DNA of 64,000 nt, taken from contig JBGUQC010000004.1 in NCBI GenBank assembly GCA_045130665.1, forward strand, positions 124,001-188,000. The letters run 5' to 3'. This stretch comes from RGIG8124 sp045130665 (GTDB lineage Bacteria > Bacillota > Clostridia > Christensenellales > CAG-917). This document shows, piece after piece, positions 35,635 to 44,332 of the stretch (position 1 is the first letter of the stretch; each line of letters opens with the position of its first letter). A program made the translations under genes and the position numbers. The notes beneath the pieces were generated by a model. The model was not told the DNA's origin, did no database searches, and saw nothing but the letters and a program-made list of their open reading frames with translations.

Positions 35635-36855
35635 ATGGCATATATTAGAAGAGATATTGAAAGCTTGGTTTTGGAATTAACAAAAGAATACTCTTGCATC
35701 ATGATCACTGGTCCTAGACAAGTGGGTAAAACTACTATGTTAGAACATCTAGATAATAAAAGAGAAAGAGTTACTTTAGATGACTTGCAAGATAGAGCAC
35801 TTGCCATTCAAGATCCTGAAATGTTTTTAAGAATTCATAAACCACCTGTTATTATAGATGAAGTTCAATATGCTCCGGAATTATTTTCATACATAAAAAT
35901 AGCAATCGATAAAGGAGCAGAACCTGGAAGTTTCTGGTTGACTGGATCACAAAGCTATAAACTAATGAAATTGGCTAAAGAAAGTTTGGCAGGTAGAACT
36001 GCAATTTTAAACTTGACTTCACTATCTCAACACGAATTATATTCATCAGGTCAACTTACTCCTTTTGATCTCTCTCTTGAAAAAATACAAGAAAGAACAA
36101 AAACATATGTACCTGCAAATGTAGATGAAATCTATAAAAGAATTTGGATGGGAGGACTACCAGGATTCGTAAGTGGAAAATTTACAAACCGTGATGTTTT
36201 CTATTCAAGTTATTTGCAAACATACCTTTCTAGAGATATTAAAGATGAAGTTGACGTCAAAGACGATGTAAAATTTGTTGATTTTATTCGCGCTGCAGCT
36301 TGTAGAGTTGGACAAGAACTAAATACTCATTCTATTGCATTAGATGTTGATATATCAGACGATACAGCAAGTAGATGGCTATCTCTTCTTGAAAAGTCTC
36401 AAATTATATTCTATCTACACCCATACTCTAATAATTTGTTAAAAAGAGTTGTAAAATCACCAAAGTTATATTTCTTTGACACAGGACTTGTTGCCTATTT
36501 AACAAAATATTCAGATGCAGATATATTACAAAATGGATCTATTAATGGCGCAATTCTTGAAAACTATGTTGTAGCTGAAATAAGAAAATCTTATATTAAT
36601 TGTGGAAAAGAAGATTTCTTGTACTATTATAGAGACAAAGAACAAAAAGAAATAGACCTCATTTTAGAAACAAATAATGAACTACATCCTATAGAAATTA
36701 AGAAGTCTTCCAACCCATCAGTTTCCATGACAAAAAGCTTTAATGTTTTATCCAAAGCTTCTATAAATCTTGGGAACGGAGCAATAATATGTATGAAGGA
36801 TACCATCTCTGCTTTAAATTCAAACATATTACTTCTCCCAACTTGGATAATCTAG
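35635..36855 (+). CDS. AAA-type ATPase with DUF4143 domain
   Basis: The 406-residue protein has an N-terminal AAA_14 ATPase with Walker A GPRQVGKTTM (about residues 25-34) and Walker B VIIDEVQYAPE, a sensor-like FWLTGSQSYKLM, and a C-terminal DUF4143 domain. That domain shows a nuclease-like segment YYYRDKEQKEIDLILE..ELHPIEIKKS, with D, E and K in PD-(D/E)XK-like order. This family is abundant and paralogous in anaerobes and its function is unknown; roles in defence or toxin-antitoxin-like systems have been suggested. The gene sits between a gene remnant with duplicated inverted repeats and a terminator, consistent with recent insertion. Confidence 0.88.
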   Translation: MAYIRRDIESLVLELTKEYSCIMITGPRQVGKTTMLEHLDNKRERVTLDDLQDRALAIQDPEMFLRIHKPPVIIDEVQYAPELFSYIKIAIDKGAEPGSFWLTGSQSYKLMKLAKESLAGRTAILNLTSLSQHELYSSGQLTPFDLSLEKIQERTKTYVPANVDEIYKRIWMGGLPGFVSGKFTNRDVFYSSYLQTYLSRDIKDEVDVKDDVKFVDFIRAAACRVGQELNTHSIALDVDISDDTASRWLSLLEKSQIIFYLHPYSNNLLKRVVKSPKLYFFDTGLVAYLTKYSDADILQNGSINGAILENYVVAEIRKSYINCGKEDFLYYYRDKEQKEIDLILETNNELHPIEIKKSSNPSVSMTKSFNVLSKASINLGNGAIICMKDTISALNSNILLLPTWII

Positions 36856-36871
36856 TTTTATCATAATAGCA

Positions 36872-36906
36872 ATAAGGCTCAACTCAAAAAGTTGGGTCTT
36901 TTTTTA
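36872..36906 (+). terminator. terminator after the ATPase gene
   Basis: GGCTCAACT/AGTTGGGTC form a 9-bp stem (one wobble pair) with a 5-base A-rich loop, followed by TTTTTTT. The remaining spacer to 37054 is very AT-rich, with two copies of a GCCATTTTTTA-like string, and I see no gene in it. Confidence 0.85.
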
Positions 36907-37054
36907 TTAATTTTCATTTTTTTAGAATTTTTCAAAAATTAGGTTTTTTAAAGATTTTTCTCTAAAAAGTGCCATTTTTTAAGGTTTTTCATCCCAAAAT
37001 ACTAAAATTTTGCCATTTTTTAGAAATTTTTACACAATTTTTCAAAATTGCATA

Positions 37055-37083
37055 TTGAATTATATGTCCTTATAAACTATAAT
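37055..37083 (+). promoter_or_regulatory. promoter of the gldA-dhaKL genes
   Basis: TTGAAT (37055-37060), a 17-bp spacer and a perfect TATAAT (37078-37083) lie about 58 bp before the gldA ATG. The leader contains a small palindrome CCCGCATACGGG (37110-37121) and an AAAGGAG ribosome site. Confidence 0.75.
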
Positions 37084-37140
37084 TGTAATTACTAAAATTA
37101 AAAATAAATCCCGCATACGGGAAAGATAAAGGAGAAAAAT

Positions 37141-38307
37141 ATGAGAAAAGCATTTATTTGTCCAACAAAGTACGTACAAGGCGAAGATGAACTTCTTAAC
37201 CTCGGTTATTTCGTAAAGACTTTCGGTAAGAAAGCATTACTTATCGGAGACCCATTCGCATTAGGTTTAGTAAAAGATAAACTTGCAGCAACACAAGCAA
37301 AATATGGTGTTGAATTCGTAACAAGTGATATCTTCAAAGGTGAATGTTCAAGAAACGTAGTTAAGAAATTACAAGATTTTGCTAAAGCAAACAAATGTGC
37401 TTGTACAATCGGTTTAGGTGGCGGTAAAGCAATCGATACTTCAAAATGTGTTGCAGCTGGTAATCCACTTATCATCTGTCCAACTATTGCAGCAACAGAC
37501 GCACCAACATCCCACTCAGCAGTTCTCTACACTGATGATCACGAGTTCGATGATTATGCATATTTCCGTCAAAGCCCAAGCGTAGTCTTAATTGACCTTA
37601 ACGTTATCGCAGCTGCTCCATCACGTTTCTTAGTATCTGGTATGGGTGATGCACTCTCCACATATTTTGAAGCAAGAGCAAACGTTCAATCTGTATCTAA
37701 CGTAAACGCAGGTCTTCCATGTGGTGCAGATCGTAAGAAAGGCACATTATTAGGTTATGGAACACACACAGCATTCGCACTCGCATCATTATGTTATGAA
37801 AACTTAATTTCAGATGGTGCTAAAGCAAAAGCTGCATGTGACTGCAACGTTGTAACACCAGCATTTGAAAAGATCGTTGAAACAAACATCTTACTCTCTG
37901 GTTTAGGATTTGAATCAGGCGGTTTAGCAGGCGCACACGCAATGCACGATGGTTTAACAGTTGTTCATGATATTCATGCATGCTGCTTCCATGGTGAAAT
38001 TGTTGCATTCGGTACACTCGCACAATTAGTACTTGAAAACTCACCAGAAGAAGAATTCTACGAAGTTCTTGATTTCTGTACAACAGTTGGTCTTCCAGTT
38101 TGCTTAAAAGACTTAATGACAGACAAGAAGACAGGCAAAGTTATCAGAGATTCATTAACAGAAGAAGAATACAAAGCAGTTGCTGAAAAGACATGTATTC
38201 CAGAGGAATCTATCCACAATATGCCATTCAAGGTAACACCAGATATGGTTATTGCAGCTATCAAGACAGCAGATAAACTCGGACGTGAATACGCATACGG
38301 TGACTAA
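37141..38307 (+). CDS. gldA: glycerol dehydrogenase
   Basis: This iron-type alcohol dehydrogenase family protein (388 residues) oxidises glycerol to dihydroxyacetone with NAD+. The nucleotide loop reads TIGLGGGKAIDTSK, and IAATDAPTSHSAVLY is the signature of glycerol dehydrogenase rather than of other family members. The metal-binding residues are an Asp in GMGDALSTYFE and His in AGAHAMHDGL and CCFHGEIVAFG. The gene precedes dihydroxyacetone kinase by 78 bp, giving a complete route from glycerol to dihydroxyacetone phosphate. Codon use looks biased as in highly expressed genes. Confidence 0.93.
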   Translation: MRKAFICPTKYVQGEDELLNLGYFVKTFGKKALLIGDPFALGLVKDKLAATQAKYGVEFVTSDIFKGECSRNVVKKLQDFAKANKCACTIGLGGGKAIDTSKCVAAGNPLIICPTIAATDAPTSHSAVLYTDDHEFDDYAYFRQSPSVVLIDLNVIAAAPSRFLVSGMGDALSTYFEARANVQSVSNVNAGLPCGADRKKGTLLGYGTHTAFALASLCYENLISDGAKAKAACDCNVVTPAFEKIVETNILLSGLGFESGGLAGAHAMHDGLTVVHDIHACCFHGEIVAFGTLAQLVLENSPEEEFYEVLDFCTTVGLPVCLKDLMTDKKTGKVIRDSLTEEEYKAVAEKTCIPEESIHNMPFKVTPDMVIAAIKTADKLGREYAYGD

Positions 38308-38325
38308 TATAATTTAGCAATTTTA

Positions 38326-38349
38326 GGGGACATACTTATGTATGTTCCC
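38326..38349 (+). promoter_or_regulatory. intergenic hairpin between gldA and dhaKL
   Basis: GGGGACATAC/GTATGTTCCC pair over 10 bp (one wobble) around TTAT. No T run follows. It may stabilise or process the mRNA, or lower expression of the kinase. Confidence 0.55.
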
Positions 38350-38385
38350 TATTCATATTTTACTTAAGATAAGGAGAGAAAACAT

Positions 38386-40218
38386 ATGAAGAAAATAATG
38401 AATACTCCAGAGACCTTCGTATACGATATGTGTCATGGTCTTGCAGCAGCTCATCCAGATCTTGAATTCGTTGAGAAATTTAAGATTGTTAAGAAAAAAG
38501 AAATTAATGATGATAAAGTTTCTTTAATTTCTGGTGGTGGTTCAGGACACGAACCAGCACATGCAGGATTTGTTGGAAAAGGTATGCTTGATGCAGCAGT
38601 TTGTGGTGATGTATTTGCATCCCCTTCTCAAGTTCAAGTTTACAATTCTATTAAGAAGTGTGCTACAGACAAAGGTGTCTTACTTATTATTAAGAACTAT
38701 TCTGGAGACTGTATGAACTTCAACAACGCAATGGCAGATGCACAAGATGACGGCATTAAGGTAGATGCAGTTTATGTAAATGATGACATTGCAGTTAAAG
38801 ATTCCCTTTACACTGTTGGCCGTAGAGGTGTTGCAGGTACAGTATTAGTACACAAATGTGCTGGTGCAGCAGCAGAACAAGGCAAAGAACTTGAAGAAGT
38901 TAAAGCAGTTGCAAACAAAGTTATTGAAAACGTAAGATCCTTCGGATTTGCATTCACATCATGTACAGTTCCAGCAGCTGGACATCCAACTTTTGAAATT
39001 GGTGATGATGAAATGGAATTCGGTGTTGGTATCCACGGCGAACCAGGACGTTTCAGAGAGAAGATTGACTATTCCAAAGGTACTTTCTCAGATGACCTTG
39101 CAAGACGTATTGTAACGGACTTAGAGGGCGATTTAGGCCTAAAGAAAGGCGAAGAAGTAGTCTTACTCATTAACGGATTCGGCGGAACACCAATGCAAGA
39201 GCTTTATATTCTTAATAATTCAGTAACAAAAGCATTAAGTGCAGACGGTGTTGCAATCCACAGAACAATTGTTGGTAACTTCATGACATCTATTGACATG
39301 GCAGGTGCTTCAATTACAGTACTTAGAGTAGACGCAGAATTAAAGGCATTAATAGACTATCCAGTAAACACACCAGCATTAACATGGGGTGCAGCAATGG
39401 ATTCACAAGCAGAAGCTGCAGTTGAAGCAATGAAAGCAATTCAAAAGGCACTTGGAGTTGTTCCAGCAGCAGAAGCACCAAAGGCAAAAGCAAAGAAAGC
39501 AGTTGCTGGTGCAGATGAAGATGATGCTAATGCAGTATATGAAGTAGTTGGAGATCCAAAAGTTGGTGAGACAATTAACCTCCCTGCATTTGTAAAGATT
39601 GTTGAGAAGATGGCAGATGTCATTATCGAGAACGAAGTTCCATTCTGTGAAGCAGACCAAATGGGTGATGGAGACTTTGGTATGTCCATTGCAAAAGGTT
39701 TCAAGCAATTAAAGGCAGACTGGGCAACAAGAAAGAAAGGTGACATTGGACAATTCTTAGTATCTTGTTCAGACATCATTAAAGAATACTGCGGTGGTGC
39801 ATCTGGTCCTATTTGGGGTTCTGCATTCAAGTATGCTGGTAAAGCAATGCTTGGAAAGAGCGAAGTAGACCTAAAGGATGTAGCATTCTTATTCATGGAA
39901 GCAAACCGTGGTGTATACGAAACTGGTAAGAAGAGTTTCGGTAAAGGTGCAGACATTGGTGACAAGACCTTAGTAGACGCATTAAAGCCATGTGCTTTAG
40001 CATTAACAAAGGCTGCTGAGGAAGGCAAGAAGTTACAAGAAGGTTTAGATCTTGGTGCTAAAGCTGCACATGAAGGTGCAGAAGCAACAAAGACAGTAGT
40101 TGCAAGACTTGGAAGAGCTGGAACAGTTGGTGAAAGATCCATTGGTTTCCCAGACGCAGGTGCACACGGCTTGGATGTAATTTTCAACGAACTTGCTGCT
40201 TACATCAAGACATTATAA
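38386..40218 (+). CDS. ATP-dependent dihydroxyacetone kinase (DhaK-DhaL fusion)
   Basis: This 610-residue single-chain kinase phosphorylates dihydroxyacetone with ATP. The N-terminal DhaK domain shows SGGGSGHEPAHAGFVG and the substrate-binding His region GVGIHGEPG. An Ala/Lys-rich linker (about residues 363-382) leads to the DhaL ATP domain, with ADQMGDGDFGMSIAKGF binding Mg-ATP and GGASGPIWGSAFKY. The fused form does not need the PTS phosphoryl donor DhaM. Together with gldA it forms a glycerol utilisation pair. AAGGAGAG precedes the start. Confidence 0.93.
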   Translation: MKKIMNTPETFVYDMCHGLAAAHPDLEFVEKFKIVKKKEINDDKVSLISGGGSGHEPAHAGFVGKGMLDAAVCGDVFASPSQVQVYNSIKKCATDKGVLLIIKNYSGDCMNFNNAMADAQDDGIKVDAVYVNDDIAVKDSLYTVGRRGVAGTVLVHKCAGAAAEQGKELEEVKAVANKVIENVRSFGFAFTSCTVPAAGHPTFEIGDDEMEFGVGIHGEPGRFREKIDYSKGTFSDDLARRIVTDLEGDLGLKKGEEVVLLINGFGGTPMQELYILNNSVTKALSADGVAIHRTIVGNFMTSIDMAGASITVLRVDAELKALIDYPVNTPALTWGAAMDSQAEAAVEAMKAIQKALGVVPAAEAPKAKAKKAVAGADEDDANAVYEVVGDPKVGETINLPAFVKIVEKMADVIIENEVPFCEADQMGDGDFGMSIAKGFKQLKADWATRKKGDIGQFLVSCSDIIKEYCGGASGPIWGSAFKYAGKAMLGKSEVDLKDVAFLFMEANRGVYETGKKSFGKGADIGDKTLVDALKPCALALTKAAEEGKKLQEGLDLGAKAAHEGAEATKTVVARLGRAGTVGERSIGFPDAGAHGLDVIFNELAAYIKTL

Positions 40219-40240
40219 TGTCTATATAGCTTAATAATAA

Positions 40241-40273
40241 AAGAGCCAGGCTTCAAAACCTGGTTCTTTTTTA
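40241..40273. terminator. bidirectional terminator
   Basis: AGAGCCAGG/CCTGGTTCT with a short loop is flanked by A and T runs, between convergent dhaKL and the toxin gene. Confidence 0.88.
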
Positions 40274-40291
40274 TATATACTTCACTATTTA

Positions 40292-40645
40292 TTATTTGTC
40301 TTGCAATAATGGAATATCTAGATTGTTTAGTTTTCGATTAATATCTTGAGTACCATTGAGAACTGTAATTACTAACACTTCATGAGTACGAACAACTGCC
40401 ACATAAAAAACAATATATTTTCCTATAATAAGTTTTCTTAGTCCTCTTTTATACCATTTTGGTTTATTGCATAAAGGATTTCTTTCTGGCATTATATTTA
40501 GACTATCTATGCCATTTTTAATTCTTTGTATTAATTTATCTGCAGCATTTGGCAATTGCAATTCATATTTAATATATTTTTTTATATCTAATAGATTCTC
40601 TCGAGCCAAACCTGTAATTATTACTTTCCAATCCATATTAGACAT
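40292..40645 (-). CDS. RelE/ParE-family toxin
   Basis: The 117-residue basic protein has the RelE/ParE toxin fold pattern: ARENLLDIKKYIKYELQLPNAADKLIQRI, then GLRKLIIGKYIVFYVAVVRTHEVLVI. RelE-type members cleave mRNA on the ribosome and ParE-type members poison gyrase; the sequence alone does not decide between them. It overlaps the antitoxin gene by 8 bp, antitoxin first, the normal order. AAGGAAC supports the start. Confidence 0.88.
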   Translation of the reverse strand: MSNMDWKVIITGLARENLLDIKKYIKYELQLPNAADKLIQRIKNGIDSLNIMPERNPLCNKPKWYKRGLRKLIIGKYIVFYVAVVRTHEVLVITVLNGTQDINRKLNNLDIPLLQDK

Positions 40646-40934
40646 TATCTAGTTCCTTAAACACTTCCTCAGTTGTATATACACGTCCTTCTTGATAGTC
40701 TTTTAATCCACTTTCAATTAATGCATCAAATTCTTCATCAGTTAATTCTTGATAGGATAATGGACGTTTATAAGAAATTGCTACATCGAAAGGAATTCTT
40801 TTTTGCATAATAATCTGTTGTAAAAACAAACCAACTGCACTAGACATAGATAAACCAAGTTGTTTTAAAATGGTTTCTGATTCTTTTTTTATTTGAGGTT
40901 CTACCCTTATCAACACACTTTCTGTTTTTGCCAT
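40638..40934 (-). CDS. RelB/DinJ-family antitoxin
   Basis: The 98-residue protein starts with a ribbon-helix-helix DNA-binding domain (ESVLIRVEPQIKKESETILKQLGLSMSSAVGLFL). An acidic C-terminal toxin-binding tail (ALIESGLKDYQEGRVYTTEEVF) follows, the RelB/DinJ layout. It neutralises the toxin encoded downstream and should autorepress the operon through the repeats overlapping its promoter. Confidence 0.9.
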   Translation of the reverse strand: MAKTESVLIRVEPQIKKESETILKQLGLSMSSAVGLFLQQIIMQKRIPFDVAISYKRPLSYQELTDEEFDALIESGLKDYQEGRVYTTEEVFKELDNV

Positions 40935-40961
40935 GATATATTCCTCCGTTTTATTAATTAC

Positions 40962-40990
40962 ATTATATCATTTTGTATATCATTATGCAA
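40962..40990 (-). promoter_or_regulatory. toxin-antitoxin promoter with operator repeats
   Basis: TTGCAT (40985-40990), a 17-bp spacer and a perfect TATAAT (40962-40967) lie on the minus strand. Two direct copies of TATATCATT (plus strand 40964-40972 and 40976-40984), 12 bp apart, cover the -10 and spacer. This is the expected arrangement for RelB-type autorepression. Confidence 0.75.
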
Positions 40991-41091
40991 TACATTTGAT
41001 ATCAATTTTCAGAATAAATCACATATTTTTTAAGGATTATGTGAAAAAAATCACACTTTCTGCAATTTTTATGTGATTTTGTGACAATAAT

Positions 41092-41118
41092 AAAAACTGA
41101 GGCATTTAACCTCAGCCT
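41092..41118 (-). terminator. terminator after the fusion gene
   Basis: On the minus strand CTGAGG/CCTCAG with a 7-base loop is followed by TTTTTA, about 25 bp downstream of the 41141-42796 stop codon. Confidence 0.8.
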
Positions 41119-41140
41119 TTAATTTATACTTCACTATTAA

Positions 41141-42796
41141 TTATTCTTCCTCTAATTTTTCAAGTTCCTTCACTATCTCTTCTTCAGACAATTCTGGATT
41201 GGCTGTTATTTCTTCTACCTTATCTTTGTCTTTACCCATTAATTTAGAGATTAATACAAGAGTTTCCTTTGTGAAGTTTTCTAACCTTTTAGAAAAGTTG
41301 TCTTCTTTTAATACTTTATCTATTTTTTCTAAAGGTTCTTCTTGTTCCTTTATTCCTATTATATTAGCTATAGTTTCTCTAGCTTCCTTACCTTCCTTAA
41401 TTGGGTATAATACATATACATGATTTTGTCCTTCACCTATGAAGAGATCATGGGCAATACTCTTAGATGCTAAAGCATTATGTAGTCTTATTATATCTGG
41501 ATAGAAGATTTCTCTTGTACCTACGAATAAGGTAATATGTCCTAGGCTGTCTAAATCCCCGTATATAGGGCTTATTACTGGATCCTTGATATCTTTATCG
41601 CCTGCCCACATTTTGCCTAGTATTTGAAGCTTCCATGTCTCTAAGAGAGGATCATCTTCTTGATGTACTTCGTCTATTTTACCTTCATTTATTTCAAGGT
41701 CTACCCAAGGAGATATTAATATTATTTGATCTGGCTGTCTTATTCCTTGATCTCTTAGCATTTGAGCTAAAGAAAATGCTATACCGCCTCCAGCGGAATC
41801 TCCCATGAGAATAATCTTAGAAGTTGGATGAAGGGATATTACATATTCATATAAAGATAGAAGGATTTGGTAATTATCCTTATATGTATAATTTGGAAGT
41901 TTATGATATATAGGCATAATTACATAAGAATCCGTTTTACGCGCTATTTCACGAAGTGAATCAAAATGAGAGAGCATAGGGTTAAAGACGAATTCACCAC
42001 CATGTACATAGAATATAATGGTTTGGTCTGGATCTTCATCATTGCGGTTCCATTTAAGAACCTTTATACCCTGGTATGTATCTGTCTCTATTTCTGAAGC
42101 GAAGAGTGGCATAGAGATTTTATCATTCTCACCAAGAGATAAGATATGTTCTTTATATTCCTCCTCTGTACGAGAAATCATTGGTCTATTTTTTATAAGG
42201 GTTTCTGTTAGTTTAGAACTTATGGATCTATTATCTTTTTTAGTTAGAATGAAGTTAATCCACTTACCTTCTCTTTGCATTAGATCTTCTTTTATCCAGC
42301 ACTTGTTCATAATTAGAGAGGTATCTTTAAGGAGTTCGTTCATCCTATCTAGTGTCATGTCTGTATAATATCTTTCATCTCTAATGCCTTCAAAGTCTCC
42401 ATATTTAAAAGAGCAATAAAAGGCGGCATCTTCTTTCATGGCCTTATATATTTTATTTAATACATCTGATAGTTCTTCATATTTACAATGTAGCAAAGAT
42501 GCGCTTGCCCAGATACCATCGAACTCATCCACATATGAGATATCCTGGATAGATAGTAATTCTGCATTTAGACCAAGGGATACACCATAGTTATAGAAGT
42601 CTATACAATTATCTATAGAAAGGACGTCATAGCCGAGTTTTTTAAAGGCCAAACTATCCCTACCAGAGCAGAACCCGACATCCAATATTTTTCCTTTAGG
42701 AGGCATAAAGTTTAATAGTTCTTCTCTTTCTTCACTAAGGTCTGCATCCTTTGTTTTAGCTATATATTCTTTAGCATTATCTTCATAGTATCCCAT
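41141..42796 (-). CDS. SAM-methyltransferase / HSL-esterase fusion protein
   Basis: This 551-residue protein joins two normally separate enzymes. Residues about 1-190 form a class I SAM methyltransferase with motif I ILDVGFCSGRDSLAF and DGIWASASLLH, similar to TehB-like enzymes. Residues about 230-480 form an alpha/beta hydrolase with YVHGGEF (one Gly of the HGGG motif replaced), the nucleophile elbow GDSAGGG and a GQNHVYVLY His segment. A charged helical tail follows. There is no frameshift or internal stop, so the fusion is real in this sequence. The combined function is unknown. The gene is flanked by its own terminator and lies beside the toxin-antitoxin pair. Confidence 0.8.
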   Translation of the reverse strand: MGYYEDNAKEYIAKTKDADLSEEREELLNFMPPKGKILDVGFCSGRDSLAFKKLGYDVLSIDNCIDFYNYGVSLGLNAELLSIQDISYVDEFDGIWASASLLHCKYEELSDVLNKIYKAMKEDAAFYCSFKYGDFEGIRDERYYTDMTLDRMNELLKDTSLIMNKCWIKEDLMQREGKWINFILTKKDNRSISSKLTETLIKNRPMISRTEEEYKEHILSLGENDKISMPLFASEIETDTYQGIKVLKWNRNDEDPDQTIIFYVHGGEFVFNPMLSHFDSLREIARKTDSYVIMPIYHKLPNYTYKDNYQILLSLYEYVISLHPTSKIILMGDSAGGGIAFSLAQMLRDQGIRQPDQIILISPWVDLEINEGKIDEVHQEDDPLLETWKLQILGKMWAGDKDIKDPVISPIYGDLDSLGHITLFVGTREIFYPDIIRLHNALASKSIAHDLFIGEGQNHVYVLYPIKEGKEARETIANIIGIKEQEEPLEKIDKVLKEDNFSKRLENFTKETLVLISKLMGKDKDKVEEITANPELSEEEIVKELEKLEEE

Positions 42797-42872
42797 ATTG
42801 GTGTCCTTTTAAAAGATTATTATAATATAATAATAGTTGTATTTTTAGAGATAAGTCAATAAGTAAGCTATA

Positions 42873-42903
42873 TAAAAAAGCGAGGCTTTTGCACCTCGCT
42901 TTT
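42873..42903 (-). terminator. terminator after the DUF2225-like gene
   Basis: AAGCGAGG/CCTCGCTT with a 9-base loop is followed on the minus strand by a T run, 10 bp beyond the stop codon at 42913. Confidence 0.88.
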
Positions 42904-42912
42904 AATTATTAT

Positions 42913-43935
42913 CTATTTATCATTATATAGTTTCATTCTACTTACATAATCAAGTCTATCTATATAATCCAGTTCCGCCTTATCATATTCACCAAATGCA
43001 TTGTTAATCATAAACGGTCCAGCTTTGTTTTTATAAATACAAGCTATATTCTCTTTTTCTATTTGATAAAAGAGCATGATTTTATTAGTTACATAATACA
43101 TAACATTGTTTTTTTTAGGAATTTCATTTAATAAATCTAAATATTTCTCAGCCTCCTTGAAATCCCCGTATCTTCTTTGATAATAAATATAATTTATTAT
43201 TAAAATTACGTAACTCTCTATTCCGCAATTTGTTGTAGTCTCTTCATCATAAGAATCTATGAATTGTTTAACATACTTAAAGAATGGTTCGAGCATCCAT
43301 AATAAGATTTTCTTTACATACTCTTTTGTTTCTTTTGTATCTTTTCTATTATCACCTCTAAACAAACCAAATCTTGGTCTTTTAATACCAGCTAATTCAC
43401 ATTCCGATGGTCTAAAATCTCTTTTTCGAAGTTTTTCATATTCTTCACTGCCAATTATATCTTTTGCATATAAAGCCAAGTATCTATGATCAATGGTCCA
43501 CATAAGATGCATTAGTGTGAATGCACAGGTATCATAATCTTCCAAATACTCATGAATCAAAAAAGATCTATAGTTCTTTATCACATATTCCCAATCATCT
43601 TTTAATAGGTCTTCATGATTATCACAAGTCATATATTTTTCAGTTTCCATCAATTCTTTTATCTTTGGATATAGTTCTTTGTTTTTTTCGGCGATATCTT
43701 TATCTGTTGGATATTTAAAATTATACAATCTTTCCATCATTCCAGTGTGAACTATAGTATCTATCTTCTCATTCGCATATCCGCAATGAGGACAATGTTG
43801 TACACCTGGATCTATATTAGGATTTCCAAAAAAATCATAGGAAAAAGTGTGACTATTAAAACTAAGATAGCCACAATGTTGTCTTGATTCTTCACCACAC
43901 ATAATACATTTTACTTCTCGAAAATTAGGTATCAT
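42913..43935 (-). CDS. DUF2225-like zinc-ribbon protein
   Basis: The 340-residue protein begins with CIMCGEES and then CPHCGYANEK, a split zinc-ribbon like the one at the start of DUF2225 proteins. The rest is a helical, TPR-like body (repeated Tyr/Leu-rich helices, KEAEKYLDLL). There is no signal peptide. The function of DUF2225 is unknown. The gene lies immediately outside the left copy of the 22-bp repeat that brackets the defence operon, so it marks either the chromosomal flank or the conjugative element itself. Confidence 0.65.
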   Translation of the reverse strand: MIPNFREVKCIMCGEESRQHCGYLSFNSHTFSYDFFGNPNIDPGVQHCPHCGYANEKIDTIVHTGMMERLYNFKYPTDKDIAEKNKELYPKIKELMETEKYMTCDNHEDLLKDDWEYVIKNYRSFLIHEYLEDYDTCAFTLMHLMWTIDHRYLALYAKDIIGSEEYEKLRKRDFRPSECELAGIKRPRFGLFRGDNRKDTKETKEYVKKILLWMLEPFFKYVKQFIDSYDEETTTNCGIESYVILIINYIYYQRRYGDFKEAEKYLDLLNEIPKKNNVMYYVTNKIMLFYQIEKENIACIYKNKAGPFMINNAFGEYDKAELDYIDRLDYVSRMKLYNDK

Positions 43936-44012
43936 ATTATCTCCTTTTTACAAAAAATTAGTTATTTAGGCATATTACCCATTTTAATTATACGCTGAAC
44001 GAATAAAAATTC

Positions 44013-44034
44013 ATGTACACATATATGTACATAA
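44013..44034. repeat. 22-bp flanking repeat, left copy
   Basis: This sequence recurs in direct orientation at 60813-60834 with two mismatches; the last 17 bases (44018-44034) are identical. The left copy contains a perfect inverted repeat ATGTACA-CATATA-TGTACAT. It lies just beyond the terminator of the defence operon and could be an insertion scar, a recombination site or a regulator site. Confidence 0.75.
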
Positions 44035-44071
44035 AGCCATTTATTATGTAATTCATTTCTGAAAAAGCTTA

Positions 44072-44106
44072 AAAAATAAATAAGGCCCCATTTTGAGGCC
44101 TATTTA
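44072..44106 (-). terminator. terminator of the defence operon
   Basis: On the minus strand AAATAGGCC/GGCCTTATTT (near-perfect stem) with a short loop is followed by ATTTTTT, directly after the last stop codon at 44107. No similar terminator lies inside the operon. Confidence 0.8.
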
Positions 44107-44316
44107 TTATTTTTTGTCAATCACTCCATTTCGTTCTATCAATTGATTCGCATATTCTGCCGAACATGTATTAGAGTAATCATAACCAAAAAAGACATCC
44201 GCAGCTGCTGAAGTAAACCTCCATTCTTTCGTCTTATAATTATATTCTTGCGGATCACTATCAGGTTTTTTCCTGAATAATTGTCCATATTCATTATATC
44301 TATAAACGTAATCCAT
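44107..44316 (-). CDS. small protein of unknown function at the operon end
   Basis: I do not recognise this 69-residue protein. It is rich in Tyr, Asp and Lys, with YRYNEYGQLF near the start. It has no membrane segment, and its single Cys is at about residue 52. The ribosome site is weak. It begins 17 bp after the AspBHI-like gene and is followed at once by the operon terminator, which argues that it is a real last gene. It could be a regulator or an inhibitor of one of the nucleases, but nothing in the sequence shows this. Confidence 0.5.
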   Translation of the reverse strand: MDYVYRYNEYGQLFRKKPDSDPQEYNYKTKEWRFTSAAADVFFGYDYSNTCSAEYANQLIERNGVIDKK

Positions 44317-44332
44317 ATTTTTAAGTGATTTG

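Noticed and set aside
36907..37050. AT-rich spacer with repeated GCCATTTTTTA-like strings, considered as a CRISPR or regulatory array.
   Set aside because: The strings are short, irregularly spaced and part of poly-T tracts. No repeat-spacer periodicity is present, and I found no cas gene in the window.
39403..40187. Long open frames (up to about 250 codons) on the strand opposite the dihydroxyacetone kinase gene.
   Set aside because: They lie wholly inside a well-recognised enzyme with biased codon use, are Ser/Pro/Ala-rich in the way antisense frames of such genes are, and show no family motif.
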